Source of the DNA: Fidelibacterota bacterium
GTDB taxonomy: Bacteria > Fidelibacterota > Fidelibacteria > Fidelibacterales > Fidelibacteraceae
Length of the DNA: 5,311 nt
Reading direction: 5' to 3'
NCBI GenBank assembly: GCA_016937825.1
Contig: JAFGVT010000064.1
Coordinates: forward strand, 1 to 5,311
The stretch's first letter is position 1, and every line of letters begins with the position of its first letter. Under the pieces are notes generated by a model. That model was not told where the DNA came from. It ran no database searches and saw nothing but the letters and a program-made list of their open reading frames with translations. Shown in pieces: positions 1 to 5,311 of this stretch. The position numbers and the translations under genes were made by a program.

Positions 1-69
1 GCTAATAGCTGATTGCTGAAAGCTGATTACTGAAAGCTGACGGCTGATCGCCAAAAGCTGACCGCCCAC
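1..69. repeat. Degenerate 7-bp tandem repeat, consensus AGCTGAN
   Basis: Heptamer units run in strict 7-bp phase, starting at positions 7, 14, 21, 28, 35, 42, 49, 56 and 63. In order they read AGCTGAT, TGCTGAA, AGCTGAT, TACTGAA, AGCTGAC, GGCTGAT, CGCCAAA, AGCTGAC and CGCCCAC. Positions 1-6 (GCTAAT) fit the end of a preceding unit, so the array probably continues to the left of the window. Units become more divergent toward the right end, next to the rpmB promoter region. The unit is not an inverted repeat beyond the core AGCT, so no long hairpin is expected. A 7-bp period shifts the reading frame at every unit, and no open frame or start site is associated with it. Intergenic heptamer repeats are known in other bacteria, for example the short tandemly repeated sequences of filamentous cyanobacteria. 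No function is assigned here. Confidence 0.8.
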
Positions 70-91
70 CGTATTCACCGCAGCATAATCA

Positions 92-145
92 CATTGACTT
101 TTTTAATAAATATTCCTTGTTTTGTTGCATGGAATGTAAGATATT
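92..145 (+). promoter_or_regulatory. AT-rich putative promoter region of rpmB
   Basis: The sequence changes abruptly from GC-rich repeat to AT-rich DNA about 85 bp upstream of rpmB, which is where a promoter is expected. A good -35-like hexamer, TTGACT, lies at 94-99. At a 17-bp spacing the -10 position (117-122) is only TTGTTT, which is poor. A better -10-like hexamer, TAAGAT at 137-142, has no good -35 partner at normal spacing. The exact promoter therefore cannot be fixed by eye, and the organism's sigma-factor consensus is unknown. Confidence 0.3.
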
Positions 146-176
146 AGCAGGCTTTTGATAATGTGAAGGAGACACA

Positions 177-365
177 ATGGCTAAAGTTTGTGAAATATGC
201 GGAAAGAAGCCGGTTTACGGCAACAATGTCAGTCATGCCAACAATAAGACACGCCGCCGCTGGGAACCCAATCTGCAGCGCGTCCGCGTCCGGGTGGACG
301 GGAATGTCAAACGCATGAAAGTGTGCACCGACTGCATCAAATCCAATCGTATCGAAAAGGCATAA
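177..365 (+). CDS. rpmB: 50S ribosomal protein L28 (bL28), zinc-binding form
   Basis: This gene encodes the small basic protein bL28 of the large ribosomal subunit. The 62-residue product matches the usual short form of the family (about 60-78 residues). It opens with the typical MAKVCEICGKKP segment, continues with the SHANNKTRRRWEPNLQ-type region, and ends in a basic tail. Two CxxC pairs (Cys5/Cys8 and Cys50/Cys53) can bind one zinc ion, so this is the cysteine-containing (C+) type of L28. The start is supported by a strong Shine-Dalgarno site, AAGGAG at 166-171, five bases before the ATG. The gene appears to be monocistronic: an AT-rich promoter-like region lies upstream and an intrinsic terminator downstream. 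In many bacteria rpmB is next to rpmG; here it is not followed by rpmG. Confidence 0.97.
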   Translation: MAKVCEICGKKPVYGNNVSHANNKTRRRWEPNLQRVRVRVDGNVKRMKVCTDCIKSNRIEKA

Positions 366-388
366 AATTTAATCGCATATCCGGTCAT

Positions 389-421
389 AACCTTCCCCTC
401 GCGGAAGGTTTTTATTTTATT
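389..421 (+). terminator. Rho-independent terminator of rpmB
   Basis: An 8-bp perfect stem (AACCTTCC at 389-396 paired with GGAAGGTT at 403-410) closes a 6-base loop, CCTCGC. The T-rich run TTTATTTTATT at 411-421 follows at once. It starts 23 bases after the rpmB stop codon and has the canonical intrinsic terminator layout for + strand transcription. The opposite strand lacks a T-run after the hairpin, so it should act in one direction only. It separates rpmB from the xth cluster. Confidence 0.88.
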
Positions 422-467
422 CGAAGATAAAAAAGACTAAATTAGCATCGGTCAAAACGGAGTTAAG

Positions 468-1244
468 ATGAAATTGCTTTCCTGGAACGTCAACGGTCTG
501 CGTGCGGTCATGAACAAGGGGTTCACCGGGATCGTCGACACCCTTCAGCCGGACATTCTGGGCATCCAGGAAACAAAGATCCAGGAAGATCAGCTGACGC
601 CGGAACATCTTGAACTGCCGGGCTACGTGAGCCTTTTTTGGTCAGCGGAGAAAAAAGGCTACAGCGGCGTGGGCGTTTATTCCCGCATCGCGCCTCTGCG
701 GACCGTCAAGGGCTTTTCCTACGGTTGGAACGACAACGAAGGCCGTGTGATCCGGCTCGAGTACGACGATTTTATCCTCTTTAACATCTATTTTCCGAAC
801 GGCCAGAAGGACGAGATCCGTCTTCAGTATAAACTTGATTTCTATGAATTCTGTCTTGACTACTTTGACAGCGTGCGCCGGGATTCCGGGAAAGGGCTCG
901 TGATCTGCGGCGATTTCAACACCGCGCATCATCCCATCGATCTTGCGCGCCCGAAGCAGAACGAGACTACGTCCGGATTTTTACCTGTCGAACGCGCCTG
1001 GATGGACCGTTTCGAAGCCCGGGGTTATGCCGACACCTTCAGGATGATCCATCCCGATGAAGCGGAGCGCTATTCCTGGTGGTCCTACCGCGCCAACGCG
1101 CGGGTGAACAACGTGGGATGGCGCATCGACTACTTCTATGTAAGCGAAGATCTGCGTCCCTTCGTCAAGGATGCATATATCCTTGACCGGATCGAAGGGT
1201 CGGACCACTGTCCCGTCGGACTGGAACTGGAGTTTAAAAAATGA
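468..1244 (+). CDS. xth: Exodeoxyribonuclease III / AP endonuclease (ExoA/Xth family)
   Basis: The 258-residue product belongs to the exonuclease III branch of the endonuclease/exonuclease/phosphatase (EEP) fold. These enzymes incise DNA 5' of abasic sites in base excision repair and usually also have 3'-5' exonuclease and 3'-phosphodiesterase activity. The family residues are all present: Asn7 in SWNVNGLRA, metal ligand Glu35 in IQETK, Tyr108 in NIYFPNG, Asp149 and Asn151 in CGDFN, Asp221 in WRIDYF, and the Asp246-His247 pair in GSDHCP. The WWSYRANAR and NNVGWRIDYF segments (about 204-223) are typical of the ExoA subgroup. Length is normal (about 250-270). The start begins directly with the conserved first strand, and GGAG at 459-462 provides a ribosome-binding site five bases upstream. 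The stop codon overlaps the next start by 4 nt (ATGA). Cytoplasmic; no truncation or missing catalytic residue. Confidence 0.96.
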   Translation: MKLLSWNVNGLRAVMNKGFTGIVDTLQPDILGIQETKIQEDQLTPEHLELPGYVSLFWSAEKKGYSGVGVYSRIAPLRTVKGFSYGWNDNEGRVIRLEYDDFILFNIYFPNGQKDEIRLQYKLDFYEFCLDYFDSVRRDSGKGLVICGDFNTAHHPIDLARPKQNETTSGFLPVERAWMDRFEARGYADTFRMIHPDEAERYSWWSYRANARVNNVGWRIDYFYVSEDLRPFVKDAYILDRIEGSDHCPVGLELEFKK

Positions 1245-1765
1245 AACACCTCACTCGATTGGCGCTGATCGCCCTGATGTTCCTTTTTTCGGGATGCATC
1301 TGGAAATATTCCCCGCGCCCCGGGACCATCCCGGTCCACATTAAAAGCGTGGCGATCGACAACACCAAAAACAGCACCGCAGAATTCAACCTGGGTCAGG
1401 AATTCACCGTGCTGCTCACGGAAAAATTAATGCTGGAAAACCTTTTGCCGCTGAGCGATCCTTCGGTGGCCCATTCGGTCATCTACACGGGCCTGAAAAA
1501 TATCAGCGACGCCGTGTTCTCCTATGACGAGACCGATGTGGTCAAGGAGTATCGCCTGTCCCTGAACCTCGATTTTCGCTGGTACGACACGGCGAACAGC
1601 CTTGATATGATGCAGAAGACCCTTTCCGATTACGAGATCTACTACAGCGACAGCTACAACAACACCTTGTCCGAAGACGACCGGGTCAACCGGGAGATCG
1701 CGCTGGACCGGCTGATGGAAAAGCTCGCGGATAAAGTTATCGTGGAACTGACATCGCAATGGTAA
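1241..1765 (+). CDS. lptE: LptE-like LPS-assembly lipoprotein
   Basis: The 174-residue product has a short lipoprotein signal: basic KHLTR, a hydrophobic stretch, then lipobox FSGC with lipidated Cys19. The residue after Cys is Ile rather than Asp, which under the E. coli sorting rule favours the outer membrane. The mature part resembles the LptE family. After the Cys comes a short proline-rich segment, then the strand IPVHIKSVAIDNTKN (about 30-44), the helix-like region EFTVLLTEKLMLENLLPL, and strand-like segments VKEYRLSLNLDFRWYD (about 101-116). LptE is the plug and assembly partner of LptD, which inserts LPS into the outer leaflet. Overall similarity is judged from pattern, since the family is highly divergent. 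The start overlaps xth by 4 nt, with GGAG at 1229-1232 eight bases before it; the end overlaps the next gene by 7 nt. An LptF/LptG permease gene 1.7 kb downstream supports the assignment. Confidence 0.78.
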   Translation: MKHLTRLALIALMFLFSGCIWKYSPRPGTIPVHIKSVAIDNTKNSTAEFNLGQEFTVLLTEKLMLENLLPLSDPSVAHSVIYTGLKNISDAVFSYDETDVVKEYRLSLNLDFRWYDTANSLDMMQKTLSDYEIYYSDSYNNTLSEDDRVNREIALDRLMEKLADKVIVELTSQW

Positions 1766-2556
1766 GGGTATTCAGATATATTTACGGCATCCTGACCGTT
1801 CTGCTGGTCATCTTATTCGTTTTAACCGGATTGCTTTCGCCTTCGGCGCTTTCATCGCCCCTTTACCGGATCATCTATGCCGCCTATGCGCTTTTTACGC
1901 TGATCTCCGCGTTCTTTATTCCGGGAATGCACCGGAAACTGCTGCATGTCCTGATCGCGTTGCTGATCCTGGGGCTTGCGGCGGAAAAAACCTTCAATAC
2001 CCGGCGTTTCATTTCTCTGGGCACCGGAGGGACTTACCTGATCCCGCTCAGGGGCGATACCCTGGAATTCGAACTGATCGCCTTCAGCACGGACAGGGAA
2101 CAAGCCGGGGGCGGCAGGGAAGTCCATTACGAAAGCAAGGTGCTGGTGAACCGGCAGGATACCGTCCGGATCAGCGTGAACCATCCTTACCGTTACGGGA
2201 ATTACCGCTTTTACCAGTCTTCCTACAGGACCCTGACGGCCTATACCGTCGTTTCGGACCGCGACACCCTGCATCTGTTCGAAGGACAAAGCGCCGAACT
2301 GAACGATCTCCCCTTTATCCTTCAGGGATACGACCGCATTCTGAAGCGGGCCGCGATCCGTTACAACGATATCCTGATCTATGTACCGGCCGGAATGCGG
2401 ACGCCCTTTATGGATTCGGAACTGACCCTGCTTCCCGGCCGCTCGGAGACCGGAACGGTGCTGGAATGCGTGGAAGTGCGCGGGCACGCCCTGTTGCTTT
2501 CTGTCGCGCTGTTAACCTTACTGGCGCTCGCCGGCAGTCTTTTTATCAGGAAATGA
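1759..2556 (+). CDS. resB: ResB/Ccs1-like cytochrome c biogenesis protein, short form
   Basis: ResB (Ccs1/CcsB) pairs with CcsA to move heme to the outer face of the inner membrane and attach it to apocytochrome c (System II). This 265-residue product shows the family topology in compact form: hydrophobic segments at about 7-27, 33-54 and 58-75, an extracytoplasmic domain at about 80-242, and a final membrane segment at about 243-262. The best sequence signature is SVNHPYRYGNYRFYQSSY (139-156), close to the ResB motif of an N-P pair followed by a YQ-S-Y run. His63 in the third membrane segment is positioned like the membrane histidine known in ResB. Canonical ResB proteins are much longer (often 400 residues or more), so the periplasmic domain is reduced. 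No clear Shine-Dalgarno site precedes the ATG. It overlaps the end of the lptE-like gene by 7 nt, so translational coupling is likely. Immediate adjacency to ccsA strongly supports the call. Confidence 0.85.
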   Translation: MVRVFRYIYGILTVLLVILFVLTGLLSPSALSSPLYRIIYAAYALFTLISAFFIPGMHRKLLHVLIALLILGLAAEKTFNTRRFISLGTGGTYLIPLRGDTLEFELIAFSTDREQAGGGREVHYESKVLVNRQDTVRISVNHPYRYGNYRFYQSSYRTLTAYTVVSDRDTLHLFEGQSAELNDLPFILQGYDRILKRAAIRYNDILIYVPAGMRTPFMDSELTLLPGRSETGTVLECVEVRGHALLLSVALLTLLALAGSLFIRK

Positions 2557-2557
2557 C

Positions 2558-3295
2558 ATGGAATACATCTTACTGCTGATCACCTTCTGCCTTTACGCCG
2601 TCTCCTTTGCCGCCGGCCTGTTCAATCGCCGTCAGCTGTCGCTCTTTGCGGCCTATCTGGGCCTGATCCTGCATCTGGTCCTGCTGATCTGGCGCTCCGT
2701 GACGGCCCAGCATCCGCCGTTCACCACGATGTATGAGACGCTCATTCTGCTGACGGCCCTGATGCAGCTTAAATTCCTCTTCTTTCAGCGCCACCGGAAC
2801 GCCCGCATTCTGAATGTCCAGAAAGCGCTTCTGCTGATCTTCCTGGCCGTTCCCGTGTTCCTGCCCGCGGAACTTCGCGCCGTTCATCCGGTGATGCCCG
2901 CCCTGAACAGTGCCTGGATGTATGTTCACGTACCGGCCTATCTGCTTGGCTATGTTGCGCTGTTCAGCGGACTGATCCACGCCCTGCTGCGTTTTTATCC
3001 GGTGAAGAACATCTTCGACTATGACAAACAGATGGATACCGATATCGCGCTGGCGATGGTGTTCATGAGCGCCGGACTGATCACCGGCGCGATCTGGGGA
3101 CAGGTCAGCTGGGGCAACTACTGGTCCTGGGACCCCAAAGAGACCTGGGCGCTGATCAACATCCTTGTCCTCTCGCTCTATTTCCATAAAAAGGACCGCA
3201 TCATCCAGTCCATGATCATCATCGTGACCGTCATGACCGTTCTCTTCACCTATTTCGGCGTCAGCTTCCTGATGTCCGGACTGCACGCCTATTAG
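2558..3295 (+). CDS. ccsA: Cytochrome c biogenesis protein CcsA (ResC), heme handling
   Basis: This is the 245-residue CcsA/ResC subunit of the System II cytochrome c synthase, an integral inner-membrane protein with about eight hydrophobic segments. The tryptophan-rich WWD heme-binding motif is intact at about 180-197, including Trp185, Trp189, Trp191 and Asp192, and continues into PKETW. Candidate heme-ligand histidines sit where the family has them: His124 (in MYVHVPAYLLGY) before the WWD motif and His243 (in GLHAY) at the C terminus on the outer face, plus membrane histidine His210 (LYFHKK). The PPFTTMYETL segment (53-62) matches the conserved N-terminal loop. Length fits the minimal CcsA core domain. 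The ATG lies one base after the resB-like stop codon, with AGGA at 2548-2551 as ribosome-binding site. No thioredoxin-like ResA or CcdA gene is present in the window; apocytochrome reduction must be encoded elsewhere. Confidence 0.95.
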   Translation: MEYILLLITFCLYAVSFAAGLFNRRQLSLFAAYLGLILHLVLLIWRSVTAQHPPFTTMYETLILLTALMQLKFLFFQRHRNARILNVQKALLLIFLAVPVFLPAELRAVHPVMPALNSAWMYVHVPAYLLGYVALFSGLIHALLRFYPVKNIFDYDKQMDTDIALAMVFMSAGLITGAIWGQVSWGNYWSWDPKETWALINILVLSLYFHKKDRIIQSMIIIVTVMTVLFTYFGVSFLMSGLHAY

Positions 3296-3335
3296 AAAAT
3301 CCACTCTCCGGCACGCGAAACGCAAGAACGGGATC

Positions 3336-3375
3336 CGGAGCCGGAGCAGATCTGCCGGTTCTGACCGTAATTTTT
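3336..3375 (+). terminator. Possible weak terminator after ccsA
   Basis: Bases 3336-3344 can pair with 3355-3363 to give a 9-bp stem containing two G-T (G-U in RNA) pairs, with a 10-base loop AGCAGATCTG. A run ATTTTT follows at 3370-3375, about six bases after the stem. The stem is imperfect and the T-run is displaced, so termination may be partial. An alternative short hairpin (CGGT at 3356-3359 with ACCG at 3364-3367) lies closer to the T-run but excludes the larger one. Its position 40 bases after the ccsA stop codon is what makes it plausible. Confidence 0.4.
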
Positions 3376-3402
3376 CCTTCTCCCCGTATTCTGATTCTTT
3401 TC

Positions 3403-3431
3403 TTTCAACTTAGCTTCAGCCTGCGTATTTT
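3403..3431 (+). promoter_or_regulatory. Possible promoter directly before the LptF/G gene
   Basis: A -10-like hexamer TATTTT lies at 3426-3431. The hexamer 17 bases upstream, TTTCAA at 3403-3408, is only a weak -35 match. If used, transcription would start about 6-7 bases after the -10, at or next to the A of the ATG at 3438, which would give a leaderless mRNA. This fits the absence of any Shine-Dalgarno-like sequence before that ATG. The match is weak and rests on the general sigma-70 pattern. Confidence 0.25.
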
Positions 3432-3437
3432 AGCACA

Positions 3438-4835
3438 ATGGCCGGGATCAAGAAAATTCACACCTATGTTTTCCGGGAACACGTTTTCCCTTTCCTCGGA
3501 GCATTGTTCGTATTCAGTTTTATTTTTCTGGTCCAGTACCTGATCTCCCAGATCGACAAGCTGGTCGGCAAGAACCTGGGATTCATGGTCATCTCGGAAT
3601 TTATGGTGCTCAGTTTGGCGCCGATCTTTGCGGAAGTGGTTCCCGTCGCCGTGTTCATCGCCGTGCTGATGGCCTTCGGACGTTTCGGGGAAGACAACGA
3701 GATCACCGCCTGGCGCGCGTCGGGGATCAATTTCACGCGCATCCTGTCCGCCTCGCTGCTTTTTGCGACCCTGATCGCGGCCGGCATGCTGTACTACAAC
3801 AACAACATCCTTCCCGACGCCAACCACAAGTACAAGCTGCTCCGGCAGGATATCGCCTACAAACATCCCGACATCAACTTTGACGCCGGCTATTTCCTGG
3901 ACGACATTCCCGACTACCGCATTCTGATCCGTGAAAAATACGACGACATGCTCTTCGACATTCTGGTATATCATGACGCCGGCAATGTGCAGGAAACGAT
4001 CTGGGCCAAGCGCGGAAAGCTTGAGATCGTCGGGGATAAGGTGATCCTCAGTCTGGAGGAAGGGGAGTACCACGAGTTCGTTCAGAACAGTTCGCAGGAA
4101 TACAAGCGCTCGAGCTTTGAGAAATACCGCATGGTGGTCGCGGTCAAGAACCTTGAACTGCGGAGACGGGATTCGAAATACCGCAGCGACCGGGAAATGG
4201 CGATCCCTGAAATGATCGGCAAGGTCGATGAATACCGGGATCTTCAGCGCAAGTCCGACCAAAATATCCTCAAGAACATAGCGGGCGCGAAGGTGGATAC
4301 CGCCGGTGTCGCGCCGCGGGAAGGACTGAAGGCGATGGACCTCGCTCTGCAGGCGGTCAAGGATTCCAGTGCGGCCGAAAATCTGACGAATGAGGAAAAG
4401 AGGGTGTTGCGCGACCGCCTCCGCGAGCTGGAGAACGCCAAAATGCGCGTCCGCTCCTTTCGCGACATGACGCGCCGTTATCGTCAGGCGGAGAGCAAAT
4501 ACCTCGTCGAGATCCACAAAAAGATCGCCATGCCGGTCTCCGCGATCATCTTCGTCCTGATCGGCGCCCCGCTGGGCATGATCGTGCGGCGCGGCGGACT
4601 CGGGACATCGGGAGGGATCAGCCTGGCCTTCTTCCTTATTTACTGGGGGATCCTGATGACCGGGGAGCGCCTTGCGGACCGCCTGATGATGCCCGCCTGG
4701 CTGGCCATGTGGGGGGCCAATATTATTTTTGGCGTTCTGGGCTTAATTTTGGTACATTACGCCATACGGGAAGGCATAACCCTTCATATGCCCAAATGGT
4801 TCGAACGGATCGTTCGCCGCTTTAAAAAAAGCTAA
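3438..4835 (+). CDS. LptF/LptG (YjgP/YjgQ) family LPS export permease
   Basis: LptF and LptG are the inner-membrane permease subunits that, with the ATPase LptB, extract LPS and push it onto the periplasmic Lpt bridge. The 465-residue product has the family plan: three membrane segments near the N terminus (about 17-39, 56-82, 101-121), a periplasmic jellyroll-like domain (about 125-250), and three C-terminal membrane segments (about 362-382, 391-409, 418-442). Family motifs include FGRFGEDNEITAWRASG (80-96) and EIHKKIAMPVSAIIFVLIG (358-376), followed by APLGMIVRRGG. It is about 100 residues longer than the E. coli proteins because of a charged, probably helical stretch at about 255-355. LptF and LptG cannot be told apart here, so no symbol is given; the partner subunit is not in the window. 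The start fits the family N terminus but has no ribosome-binding site. The next gene begins 12 bases after the stop codon. Confidence 0.93.
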   Translation: MAGIKKIHTYVFREHVFPFLGALFVFSFIFLVQYLISQIDKLVGKNLGFMVISEFMVLSLAPIFAEVVPVAVFIAVLMAFGRFGEDNEITAWRASGINFTRILSASLLFATLIAAGMLYYNNNILPDANHKYKLLRQDIAYKHPDINFDAGYFLDDIPDYRILIREKYDDMLFDILVYHDAGNVQETIWAKRGKLEIVGDKVILSLEEGEYHEFVQNSSQEYKRSSFEKYRMVVAVKNLELRRRDSKYRSDREMAIPEMIGKVDEYRDLQRKSDQNILKNIAGAKVDTAGVAPREGLKAMDLALQAVKDSSAAENLTNEEKRVLRDRLRELENAKMRVRSFRDMTRRYRQAESKYLVEIHKKIAMPVSAIIFVLIGAPLGMIVRRGGLGTSGGISLAFFLIYWGILMTGERLADRLMMPAWLAMWGANIIFGVLGLILVHYAIREGITLHMPKWFERIVRRFKKS

Positions 4836-4847
4836 AAGAGGAATCGA

Positions 4848-5311
4848 ATGCTGCCCTACACGCTGATCGAAAAAAAACAGGCCGGGAAAGCCCTCAGCCG
4901 CGAAGAGATAGCTTTTCTGGTCAACGGGTTTCTGCAAAAGGAAATTCCGGACTATCAAATGGCGGCATTCTTAATGGCCGTCTATTTCAAGGGCATGGAC
5001 GCCGACGAGATCGGCGCCTATATCGACGTTATCCTGAACAGCGGGAAACGGGTGAAATTCCCCGATACGGGCACTTACTACGCAGACAAGCACAGCACCG
5101 GCGGCGTCGGCGATAAAATATCGCTGATCCTTGCCCCGCTCGCCATGGCAAGCGGCCGTGTGAAGGTGCCGATGATATCCGGCCGCGGCCTCGGCCATTC
5201 CGGGGGAACCCTGGACAAACTGGAGAGCATTCCCGGTTTCCGGACCGACATGAGCCTTAAGGCCTTTCAAAAACAGACCGACGAGATCGGCTGCGCCCTG
5301 ATCGGCCAGAC
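4848..5311 (+). CDS. pdp: Pyrimidine-nucleoside phosphorylase, 5' part (cut by window end)
   Basis: The reading frame is open to the window edge and encodes the first 154 residues of a protein whose family is usually about 430-440 residues long. The enzyme reversibly splits thymidine, uridine or deoxyuridine with phosphate, giving the base and (deoxy)ribose 1-phosphate, in cytoplasmic nucleoside salvage. Signatures are the N-terminal helical region with LIEKKQAGKALSREEI (6-21) and PDYQMAAFLMAVYFKGM (34-50), the phosphate-binding DKHSTGGVGDK (80-90), and MISGRGLGHSGGTLDKLE (109-126) with SIPGF after it. These define the thymidine/pyrimidine-nucleoside phosphorylase family (DeoA/Pdp). Residues that set base specificity lie beyond the visible part, so thymidine-specific deoA cannot be excluded. 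The start is supported by AGAGGA at 4837-4842, five bases before the ATG. The 12-base gap from the permease gene suggests cotranscription. Confidence 0.95.
   Translation, partial: MLPYTLIEKKQAGKALSREEIAFLVNGFLQKEIPDYQMAAFLMAVYFKGMDADEIGAYIDVILNSGKRVKFPDTGTYYADKHSTGGVGDKISLILAPLAMASGRVKVPMISGRGLGHSGGTLDKLESIPGFRTDMSLKAFQKQTDEIGCALIGQ

Noticed and set aside
7..61. Heptamer array considered as a CRISPR array or as an RNA hairpin element
   Set aside because: There are no spacers of constant length between longer repeats, and no complementary copies (TCAGCT) that would let the units fold back on each other.
422..467. Specific promoter for the xth cluster
   Set aside because: The gap is AT-rich and must hold a promoter if the upstream terminator is efficient, but no pair of -35 and -10 hexamers at normal spacing stands out.
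1852..2487. 211-codon minus-strand open frame opposite the resB-like gene
   Set aside because: No recognisable motif and no ribosome-binding context. The sense frame has membrane segments and the ResB signature.
1780..3300. Very frequent CTGATC words, considered as a dispersed repeat or uptake-like sequence
   Set aside because: They fall mostly in frame as Leu-Ile codons in membrane segments, so they reflect amino-acid composition and codon choice.
2570..3325. 251-codon minus-strand open frame opposite ccsA
   Set aside because: The sense strand carries an intact WWD motif and family histidines. The antisense translation is a low-complexity His/Gln/Asp/Glu-rich shadow with no signature.
3331..3355. 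Palindromes GGATCC (3331-3336) and GCAGATCTGC (3346-3355) as possible operator sites
   Set aside because: They are short, chance-level palindromes inside the imperfect terminator-like hairpin, and there is no regulator gene nearby to bind them.
3405..4517. Long open frame (370 codons) on the minus strand, antisense to the permease gene
   Set aside because: It is in exact antisense to a gene with clear LptF/G motifs. Its translation is rich in His, Asp, Val and Gln with no recognisable domain, as expected from the GC-biased codons of the sense gene.

Overview
The window reads as an ordinary chromosomal segment from a Gram-negative (two-membrane) bacterium. All genes are on the + strand. The lipopolysaccharide-transport genes (an LptE-like outer-membrane lipoprotein and an LptF/LptG permease) imply an outer membrane that carries LPS. 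The ResB/CcsA pair implies System II cytochrome c maturation and so c-type cytochromes and respiration. The protein style, including a long LptF/LptG with a charged insert and a small divergent ResB, suggests something in or near the FCB/Calditrichota-like part of the tree. That placement is an impression from memory and is low confidence. No mobile element, CRISPR array, tRNA, rRNA or defence gene was seen.

Layout: positions 1-69 hold the end of a degenerate 7-bp tandem repeat. An AT-rich promoter-like stretch follows, then rpmB (ribosomal protein bL28, zinc-binding form, 177-365), closed by a good intrinsic terminator (389-421). A compact cluster comes next: xth (exonuclease III-type AP endonuclease, 468-1244), an lptE-like lipoprotein gene (1241-1765), a ResB-like gene (1759-2556) and ccsA (2558-3295). 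These genes overlap by 4 and 7 nt or are 1 nt apart, so they are probably cotranscribed and translationally coupled. A 142-bp gap holds a possible weak terminator and a pyrimidine-rich tract. The LptF/LptG permease gene (3438-4835) follows, and 12 nt later the 5' third of a pyrimidine-nucleoside phosphorylase gene (4848 to the window edge).

Functionally the window mixes translation (bL28), DNA repair (Xth), envelope biogenesis (LptE, LptF/G), cytochrome c assembly (ResB with CcsA) and nucleoside salvage (Pdp). ResB and CcsA form one complex that carries heme across the membrane and attaches it to apocytochromes. LptE and LptF/G act at opposite ends of the LPS bridge, in the outer and inner membrane respectively. 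I found no convincing undescribed system. The points most worth a second look are the heptamer repeat, the reduced ResB, the helical insert in the LptF/G periplasmic region, the lack of a Shine-Dalgarno site at the permease start, and the interleaving of Lpt genes with cytochrome c maturation genes.
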